A stretch of DNA of 64,000 nt from an uncultured Oscillospiraceae bacterium (GTDB lineage Bacteria; Bacillota; Clostridia; Oscillospirales; Ruminococcaceae), in assembly GCA_910577565.1 (NCBI GenBank), contig CAJTNJ010000003.1, positions 1 to 64,000 on the forward strand, read 5' to 3'. The notes under the pieces were generated by a model that saw only the letters and a list, made by a program, of their open reading frames with translations, made no database searches and was not told the DNA's origin. Made by a program: the position numbers and the translations under genes. This document shows, piece by piece, positions 46,225 through 53,194 of this stretch; within the stretch, counting starts at the first letter, position 1, and each line of letters begins with the position of its first letter.

Positions 46225-47051
46225 TTTATTCCCTCCGCAAAATACAAATATTAAATTAAAAAGTATATTCTAAACTATATTGTAAAATCTAATGTTAATT
46301 ATATCAGACTACCAACGCTTCTTCAAGTTTTTGATATTCTAAAGTATGTCCAAAAAAAATTTGATATATCCAAAAGCACAACAAATAACTGAGTTTTAAA
46401 ATGAAAAAATCCCATAAACTTATTTTTATCTGTATATCTTAAAAATTGACATTGATAGCAAGTTTTATATCTCTTTAGCTTTTCTTTGATAATAACTTGC
46501 TCGATTTTTAAATTTTTACTAATTACAGTTAAAATCTACGTTTTTCTGATTGTTATTATATTTAAATTTTCATATATTTCACATTCATATTTTAGGTTAA
46601 CACTTAATTGTGACTATTATAATAATTATTGCTTTTTTATGTGATTTTATAAAAGCCAAAAATTGCTTAAATGGTGTCTGTGCAAACGAAATTATAAATA
46701 TGTTTCATAGACTATGCGCCCAACAATGGCATATCGGCAAGCAATTTTGTCGGCTAAGCAGGAGTGAATAGCATAACAGATAGCAAATTTTGTTCTGCAT
46801 GTTTAATGCTTTCATAAAACAAAATAAAAAACATTGTTCACATAATTAATGCTTTAATAAACTATACCCGCTTGGTTAATTAGACTTTTTTGCGTTTAGG
46901 ATGTTGTGTAGCATTATAAAAAAGTATGTGAAAAAATTTTGATTTTCTATTGTCTTAAATCATTAATATATCAATCACTTTTAATTTGTACTTTATAAAT
47001 ATTCCAAAAAATTGATATAGTTTACATAAAACTAATGTCGGAGGCTTTAGT
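46225..47051. other. 827-bp spacer with a less AT-rich island
   Basis: Divergent promoter region of pyk and the PBP gene. Most is very AT-rich; 46680-46790 is richer in G+C (AATGGCATATCGGCAAGCAA, TGTCGGCTAAGCAGG) and looks like a decayed gene or RNA, but matches nothing recognised. Confidence 0.35.
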
Positions 47052-48671
47052 ATGTTAAAAAAAAGGCTGTCAATATTCTTCTTGATTTTTTTTATACTTT
47101 CTTCTTTGCTCATCATAAGGATCTCCATCATCGGATCAACACCTGAACTTTTAAATACGGCCAAAAGACAGCAGACTTACAAATTGAACATATCAAATGA
47201 ACGTGCAAATATCTACGACCGAAAGATGAAAAAACTTACAAATACCCAAAAAGTTTGGAAAATTATCGCATGTCCTGATATAAGTGTTGTTGACGACATA
47301 TTAGATATGGGAAGCGATTTGTCAAGAGAAGAACTTGCCGATTTAGTATCTTTGGGAAAACCGTTTATTGCAAAAGTTAAAAGCCCAAATACCCAAAACA
47401 ACAATATAATTCCCGTCTGCGTAACAAATCGCTGCTCAAAAGACGAGCTTGCAATACACACGCTTGGATATATCGATTCCGACGGCGAGGGCGTCTGCGG
47501 CATTGAAAAAGCATATAATGACTTCTTAAAGCAAAATTCCCACTCGGTAACTGCTTCTTGCACACTTGACGGAAAAAGCAAGTTTTTAAAGGGCGGGGCA
47601 GTTAATATTGAACCACATGGAAATGAAGACGCAGGCGTTATATTAACAATAGATTCAACCATACAGGATATTTTAGAGCGCTGCTGTAGTTCCATCAAAA
47701 AAGGTTCCGCTGTTGTTTTAAGCGCCGAAAATGCACAAATTTTAGCAATGGCAAGCTTTCCGTCATTTTCAACGGAAAATTTAAGCGAAGCAATTAATGA
47801 TAAAGAAAATGCACCCATGATAAACAGATCATTAAATGCATATCCTGTTGGTTCTGTTTTTAAGATAGTAACCTCAGCTGCAGCTCTTGACTTAGGAATT
47901 TCACCCAATACTATTTATAGCTGCACAGGAAGCATAGATATTTCTTCACAGATATTCCATTGTCATAACCGTAACGGACACGGAACGCTAAACATGGCAT
48001 CGGCTTTTAAAGAATCTTGCAACCCTTACTTTATCGATCTCGGTCAAAAGCTTGGCAGCGAAAATTTAAGACATGCCGCAAAAAGCTTTGGCTTTGGACG
48101 CAAGATACAGCTTGCAGATAGTTTCGAAGCCTCTTCTGGTGCTTTGCCTCCCAGCCAAATGAGCATTGGTGAACTTGCAAACTTCAGTTTTGGACAAGGG
48201 AATCTGACTGCAACACCTTTGCAAGTGGCACAAATGGTGTTTGCTATTGCAGGAGACGGACACTCGATTTTGCCATCGCTTGTTATTGGGACAACGACAA
48301 ATGGTAAAGATATAGTCACAAAAAAAGAAGCTGCTCCTATAAAGTCTACAAGCAAAGCTGCCGCACAACAGATTAGAGACTTTATGATCGGAGCAATCAA
48401 AAACACTGTAGCAGAGCCTAAATTCACAACTGCTGGCGGTAAATCATCAACCGCGCAAACAGGAAGAAAAAATCAAGATGGTTTGGAGGAATATGAAACA
48501 TGGTTTGCCGGCTTCTTTCCCGCTGATAAACCGAAATATATTGCTGTGATAACACTTGAAAATGGCCGTTTTGGCACACTAGACTGCGGACCTATATTTT
48601 CAAGGCTTGCTGATTATCTATGGACACTTGATGGCCCTGACTTATCAAACAACAATCAAAAAGACAAATAA
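47052..48671 (+). CDS. Penicillin-binding protein (transpeptidase)
   Basis: Class B-type PBP acting outside the membrane to cross-link peptidoglycan. 539 residues: N-terminal transmembrane helix (about 7-28), short dimerisation domain, then the transpeptidase domain with active-site SVFK in YPVGSVFKI near 280, the SCN motif (ESCNPYF) near 330, and the third box. That box reads GGKSSTAQTG instead of the usual K-S/T-G-T-A, with Ser in the third position. RBS GGAGG before ATG 47052. It is a compact SpoVD/PBP2-like family member; the exact role (division, elongation, sporulation) cannot be assigned. Confidence 0.88.
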   Translation: MLKKRLSIFFLIFFILSSLLIIRISIIGSTPELLNTAKRQQTYKLNISNERANIYDRKMKKLTNTQKVWKIIACPDISVVDDILDMGSDLSREELADLVSLGKPFIAKVKSPNTQNNNIIPVCVTNRCSKDELAIHTLGYIDSDGEGVCGIEKAYNDFLKQNSHSVTASCTLDGKSKFLKGGAVNIEPHGNEDAGVILTIDSTIQDILERCCSSIKKGSAVVLSAENAQILAMASFPSFSTENLSEAINDKENAPMINRSLNAYPVGSVFKIVTSAAALDLGISPNTIYSCTGSIDISSQIFHCHNRNGHGTLNMASAFKESCNPYFIDLGQKLGSENLRHAAKSFGFGRKIQLADSFEASSGALPPSQMSIGELANFSFGQGNLTATPLQVAQMVFAIAGDGHSILPSLVIGTTTNGKDIVTKKEAAPIKSTSKAAAQQIRDFMIGAIKNTVAEPKFTTAGGKSSTAQTGRKNQDGLEEYETWFAGFFPADKPKYIAVITLENGRFGTLDCGPIFSRLADYLWTLDGPDLSNNNQKDK

Positions 48672-48769
48672 GTTTGTCGTTTATGTTTATGTTTATGTAC
48701 ACATTATAATTTAACATGCACAATATAAAATTAAAAAATATATTAAAACAACAAGTTTCATTATAATTT

Positions 48770-49075
48770 TGCAAAACTGCCACAAACAGACTTTCAACTT
48801 TATGTTTGGAGAAATCAAAAGCACTCTAGCAGAGCCTAAATTCACAACTGCTGATGGTAAAATCGTCAACCACACAAACAGGAAGAAATCAAGACGGTTT
48901 AGAAGAATATGAAACATGGTTCGCCAGCTTCTTTCCCGCTGATAAACCGAAATATATTGCTGTGATAACACTTGAAAATGGCCGTTTTGGCACACTAGAC
49001 TGCAAACCTATACTTAAGGCATGCTGATCTTGATGGTCTTGACCATCAGGCAACAATCAAAATGGAAGTGAGTTT
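48770..49075 (+). pseudogene. Broken tandem copy of the PBP 3' end
   Basis: About 300 bp matching the last ~100 codons of the PBP gene, shifted by 416-418 bp. GCAGAGCCTAAATTCACAAC and TTCTTTCCCGCTGATAAACC are unchanged, and GAAAATGGCCGTTTTGGCAC is identical. Frameshifts and deletions (for example around the KSS box and near 49010) kill it. Confidence 0.93.
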
Positions 49076-49157
49076 GTAGTTAGTTTGTGCAACTAACACA
49101 CGCATATTTATGTTATTATCACACTACTAAAGAAAACCATTTTCGTCAAAGCTAAAC

Positions 49158-49193
49158 AAAAAGGTCTCAAGCAAATTGCCGGACCTTTTTTCT
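49158..49193. terminator. Intrinsic terminator, usable in both directions
   Basis: Stem AAAAAGGTC/GACCTTTTT with a 15-nt loop and T-run TTTTTTCTGTTT, between the PBP copy and the convergent G5/3D gene. Confidence 0.75.
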
Positions 49194-49218
49194 GTTTAAA
49201 AACACTTTAACATTTAAT

Positions 49219-50253
49219 TTACAATATATAAACGTTAACTGTTCTGCTTCCAAAGCTTTTACACTCTTCTTTGGTATCCATATATAAATCAACTAATACC
49301 GAACCATTCATTGTTGCTCCGCCACAATCTGACGCAATTGCATCACCATAAACAAATTTACCATCTTGTGATACAATATACAGCCTTGTGCCATACGGGA
49401 TTTTTTTTGGATTAACTGCAACTCTCCCTCTGGCCGCTGCTGCCCCTGTTGCAGTCGTTCCGCCGCCACAATAAGCTGTTGCTCTTCCAGTCATGATACT
49501 TTTATAACCATCCGGCACTTTTTGTGTGCTGTCAAAATTACCTGCAATAGAGGACTTGGTCACCTTTTTCTTAGTCCCAACTAAAACAACTTCGTTGATT
49601 GGTTCTATTATCATGTTGCTTCCAACTTCTACACTTTCCACCACAACACCGTCTACTGTTTTGTCTTCATAATATTTTATGATCTCGCCGTTTTGACCAA
49701 CCGTTTGTATTTTTGTTTGGCCCTCAAAAAGTTGATTGGTTTTTATCGTTTCTTCTTCATATCCAACTTCTTCGGTTTCTGCACGGGAAGTATGAGATAC
49801 TCGTGTAACAATAATATCCATTGAATCTTGCACCTTTTTATTTTGTTCAATATTCACCATATCATCGGCGCCAAGTTCAATGTTTTTTTCCGTTAATACG
49901 TCACCAACGTTTGCACTTGGTCTTATGCACAAAGTATCGGTTTTGCCATCGGCCGTTAAAGATAAATTAACAGCTCGGTCAATTGTTATATTAATATTGT
50001 GTCCGTCGTCTTCCACAGTTATGTCGTCTTGTGGAATAACTGCTATATTTTGGCTTTCAAGCATTGATTCAGTCTCGGTTTTTAATGTTGCAAATTTTAA
50101 CTGCTCCCCATTATCCATAACAGTTACTATGCGATATGCTTGCATTAAACCTGTTGACAAAATAGTAACAATTAATATACAAAAACTTAAAAATAACGAA
50201 CATATGACTTTTGCAAACCGTTTCTTGTTTATACCTTTTAGGTTTGAAAACAT
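49219..50253 (-). CDS. G5 and 3D domain cell-wall protein (YabE-like)
   Basis: Surface protein likely acting on peptidoglycan. 344 residues: N-terminal membrane anchor (about 13-37), two DUF348 ubiquitin-like modules (about 40-150), a G5 domain (about 155-235, with TVDGVVVESVEV), and a C-terminal 3D domain (about 255-344, ATAYCGGGTTATGAAAARG, VNPKKIPYGTRLYI). The third aspartate region reads SDCGGA instead of DTGGA. Resembles Bacillus YabE and actinobacterial Rpf-type stationary-phase proteins, with no lysozyme-like Rpf domain. RBS AAGGAG before ATG 50253. Confidence 0.92.
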   Translation of the reverse strand: MFSNLKGINKKRFAKVICSLFLSFCILIVTILSTGLMQAYRIVTVMDNGEQLKFATLKTETESMLESQNIAVIPQDDITVEDDGHNINITIDRAVNLSLTADGKTDTLCIRPSANVGDVLTEKNIELGADDMVNIEQNKKVQDSMDIIVTRVSHTSRAETEEVGYEEETIKTNQLFEGQTKIQTVGQNGEIIKYYEDKTVDGVVVESVEVGSNMIIEPINEVVLVGTKKKVTKSSIAGNFDSTQKVPDGYKSIMTGRATAYCGGGTTATGAAAARGRVAVNPKKIPYGTRLYIVSQDGKFVYGDAIASDCGGATMNGSVLVDLYMDTKEECKSFGSRTVNVYIL

Positions 50254-50956
50254 ATAATAAAAACTCCTTTTTTAATAACACAGGCAAAACGGTCAAACCT
50301 TTTTGTGTTCTAATTTTAAAACATCACTTTTTAATTTGTGTTTTGTTTGTGTAACTTTTTTGTAACCGTTTTGTTTTATTATACCCAGATTTATTATAAG
50401 AGTCAACCGAGAATCAGATATATGTTTTATATATATTTCACAAAAGCAGTTGCGAAGTGTTAATAGTTTGTTCTTATACAGCGTCAATTTTTGTTGTTTT
50501 ATGCTCAATTGTTAACAATTGTTTGTTAGGTTTGCTGAATTTCAAGTTTTTGCATTTGACTCTCTTTTTTATATATTTTCATAAGCCATTACCAAACCTT
50601 TTATATGTTATGCATAATTAACTTGTAATTTTGTACATAATAAATACATATTTTTCACAAATAAAACACCTATTTAATGACCAAATATACAATTAATTTA
50701 AAACAGTAACAAAATCTCAGAAAAGCTTCAAAAAGCAGTAAATAATTAAGGAAATATAAGAAAAAAATGACAATTTTTATTACTGTTTTTTTAGTTTTTC
50801 AATATTTTATAGCTTAAATAACTGGTTTTAATGCATTAATAAAATCATATCTATATATAGTAGAAATGATATGTTACAAACATCTGTTAAAATTTGACAT
50901 GTCCATAAACAGTATGATATCATTTTAACTAAGAGCATAATTATAGTTGGGGGTAG
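50254..50956. other. Divergent spacer upstream of the G5/3D and membrane-protein genes
   Basis: About 700 bp. Contains the perfect 16-bp palindrome CAATTGTTAACAATTG at 50506-50521, similar to the pflB operator half-sites. No ydaO/c-di-AMP riboswitch was recognised. The rest is AT-rich. Confidence 0.4.
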
Positions 50957-51619
50957 ATTGATATTAGTTTAACAAAAATTTCAACCCAGCTATATACGAT
51001 ATTAATATTATTTTTGCTTACGTATGTTTTTAGTGCAACGGCCTATTATTGCATGATGAAACAAAGAAATATGAAATATAAATCTTTAGCATTCATACCG
51101 TTTATTAATACAAGTTTTGTTTTAGGAGCTATTTCCGATTCAATAAACAGCAACTATAACCAAAAAACAAACTACAAATATATTCTTCTTGCTTTAAAAA
51201 TTTTATTGTTTACTTCTTTTTTTGTTGTAGTTTATTTGCTTTATAATCACGACCCTTCTTTCATTGAAAAAATCTCGGCTGGCACCAATATACAAAATGG
51301 TGATTATCTTAACGCTTTGTCTTGGCTGTCTCTTTTGCCTTCGCCCAACTTATTTTTGATTTCTATCTTTTTCTTCATATATCTCTCGTCTGCATTTATT
51401 GGATTAATTGTGAGTTATAATACTTTTTACAATATATATAGGGAATATGATGAAAAAAGGTCAAAAATATATCTTGTCATAGCTATTTTATTTGCTTTTA
51501 TGTTTAATATTAAATTCATATCGCCCTTTATTGTTTTTATGATGAGAAACAACACACCAATGTTTAATTTACTAAATAATAAAAACAGCTTTAGTAATTT
51601 TAATAACAACCCTCATTGA
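50957..51619 (+). CDS. Membrane protein 1 of a tandem paralog trio
   Basis: Unknown function. The protein has about five membrane segments: the N-terminal TILILFLLTYVFSA, then the family motif MMKQRNMKYKSLAFIPFINTSFVLGAISDSI, and two more helices before the C-terminal FYNIYREYDEKRSKIYLVIAI. The start is uncertain. A TTG at 51014 gives 201 residues but cuts the first helix. The best RBS (GGGGG at 50949-50953) points to an in-frame ATT at 50957 with 220 residues, matching the paralogs. The following genes at 51659 and 52309 share the same layout. Confidence 0.7.
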   Translation: MDISLTKISTQLYTILILFLLTYVFSATAYYCMMKQRNMKYKSLAFIPFINTSFVLGAISDSINSNYNQKTNYKYILLALKILLFTSFFVVVYLLYNHDPSFIEKISAGTNIQNGDYLNALSWLSLLPSPNLFLISIFFFIYLSSAFIGLIVSYNTFYNIYREYDEKRSKIYLVIAILFAFMFNIKFISPFIVFMMRNNTPMFNLLNNKNSFSNFNNNPH

Positions 51620-51658
51620 GTTTAATTTTATAATATTTTTTGAAAAGAGGTCATAGTT

Positions 51659-52279
51659 ATGGAACTGATACTTGGAAATATAATTTTAATTTGCATGATA
51701 GTTGCATTTGTCCTTTCGCTTTATAGCATAGCGCAATATTTGCTAAGGGGTATTGCAGTCTATAAATTAGCTCAAAGCCGCAATATGAATAACGCGTGGT
51801 TCGCTTGGGTTCCATTTGCGCGAATTTGGCTCTTTGGCTGCATAAGCGATGATATTAGGCTAAAAAAAGGTATTAAAAAATCATTTAATGCAAAAACACT
51901 GCTTTTAACCTCAATAATCATCTACTCTATTCCGGTTTTGGTTATGATAGTAGCAATTTGCTTTATAGTTACTTCATTTATTAATGTTGACAGCTATTCT
52001 GCAGTGCAAATTAGCCCTCTTATAGTTGGGGCGTTAATTTTATTTGGTTTTATTTTGCTTGAATTCGCAGCTTGCATAGTTTTTAAAATATTTTATTTCA
52101 TATGCCACTATGATATTTATAAAGATTATGCACCTAAACAATCAACACTGTTTATTACAATTACAATCATTGCTGATTTAATATTTGACCTACAAGCTTT
52201 AAGTTCAGTATTTTTGCTTGCAATTTCCAACAATAAACCCGCCACTTTGAATGATGATCTGTCAACTAATCTCAATTAA
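51659..52279 (+). CDS. Membrane protein 2 of a tandem paralog trio
   Basis: 206 residues, about five membrane segments, unknown function. Family motif YKLAQSRNMNNAWFAWVPFAR, then GCISDDIRLKKG, with the same order of helices as its neighbours and the C-terminal CHYDIYKDYAPKQSTLFITITI. Clear RBS AAAAGAGGTC before ATG 51659. Spacing to the preceding gene is 39 nt and to the next 29 nt, so one operon. Confidence 0.8.
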   Translation: MELILGNIILICMIVAFVLSLYSIAQYLLRGIAVYKLAQSRNMNNAWFAWVPFARIWLFGCISDDIRLKKGIKKSFNAKTLLLTSIIIYSIPVLVMIVAICFIVTSFINVDSYSAVQISPLIVGALILFGFILLEFAACIVFKIFYFICHYDIYKDYAPKQSTLFITITIIADLIFDLQALSSVFLLAISNNKPATLNDDLSTNLN

Positions 52280-52308
52280 CTGTTAATCTTTTTTAGGAAG
52301 TGTTTTGC

Positions 52309-52929
52309 TTGTATAATTTTATAGCTTATATTGCTCTGTTTATAATTGCTGTTCTTTCAATAATGGCCTTATTACTTTTACCGCTACTCTTTTTTGCAAA
52401 CTACATTCTAAGCGGCATTGCTTATTATAAACTTGCAAAGGCAAGAAATATATCCGCTCCAGGCCTTGCTTGGGTTCCAATAGTTAACCTTTACCTAATA
52501 GGTAAAATAAGTGATGACATTAAAAGCAGCTATCAGAAGAAATCCAATAACAGGATTTTATTGTTGGTTTTCATTATCCTCGCTGCTGTATTATCAGGAA
52601 TTTTTAGCAATATAATGATGAATATAAATATATATTTAAACAGCTTAGGCATCTTCTTTTTTATGTTTGCGGCTATATTTGCTTTTGCTATGACAGCTGT
52701 TATTATATATTTTTTGGTGCTGTTCTTTGGAGCCATATATACAATTTATAAAGAGTATAACCCCAAAAATGCAGTTATGTATTTAGTTTTATCTATTTTG
52801 CTGTCATTCATAGGGATAAAATTTATTGTTCCTATCTTTATGCTAACATTTATAAATAACAAAATTCCTGCTTCTAAGCAAGATCAAGATCCAACCAATA
52901 TTAATTCAAATCAAAATAACATAAGCTAG
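52309..52929 (+). CDS. Membrane protein 3 of a tandem paralog trio
   Basis: 206 residues from TTG 52309, chosen because AGGAAG (52295-52300) is 8 nt upstream; a GTG at 52300 overlaps that RBS. Family motif YKLAKARNISAPGLAWVPIVN and GKISDDIKSSYQKKSNNR, then helices and IYKEYNPKNAVMYLVLSILL. The hydrophilic Asn/Gln tail ends with the terminator at 52948-52980. Similar proteins occur in Clostridia as unannotated families; no function is known to me. Confidence 0.8.
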   Translation: MYNFIAYIALFIIAVLSIMALLLLPLLFFANYILSGIAYYKLAKARNISAPGLAWVPIVNLYLIGKISDDIKSSYQKKSNNRILLLVFIILAAVLSGIFSNIMMNINIYLNSLGIFFFMFAAIFAFAMTAVIIYFLVLFFGAIYTIYKEYNPKNAVMYLVLSILLSFIGIKFIVPIFMLTFINNKIPASKQDQDPTNINSNQNNIS

Positions 52930-52947
52930 CAATTTCGCTTAATTACC

Positions 52948-52980
52948 AACCTCGTGAGATAAACGCTTACGAGGTTTCCT
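52948..52980 (+). terminator. Intrinsic terminator after the paralog trio
   Basis: Stem AACCTCGT/ACGAGGTT with a 13-nt loop and TTTCCTT tail. Modest T-run. Confidence 0.6.
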
Positions 52981-53194
52981 TGCAAAAACTCATCTGTAAA
53001 GATTTATTAATAAAAAAATTTACTAGCAAATATCTGTCCATAAAACTTACTCATGAAAGATTTATTAGTGAAAGTCCTCATATGAAAACGCAACATTGAG
53101 AATTTTATTTGTAAAAGATTTGCTAGCGGGCTAGCGAGCTAGCGGGGTTTTGGTTTAAAAATAATATAACATAAAAAATAAAAAGAGGTTAAAC
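52981..53194 (+). repeat. Repeat-rich leader upstream of polA
   Basis: Near-repeats AAAGATTTATTAATAAA, AAAGATTTATTAGTGAAAG and AAAAGATTTGCTAGC occur at roughly 60-bp steps, ending with a GCTAGCG triplet repeat at 53124-53148 (GCTAGCGGGCTAGCGAGCTA then GCGGGG). No gene. Role unknown; could fold. Confidence 0.45.

Noticed and set aside
50254..50560. c-di-AMP (ydaO) riboswitch upstream of the G5/3D protein gene
   Set aside because: Expected conserved G-rich blocks are absent; the leader is AT-rich.
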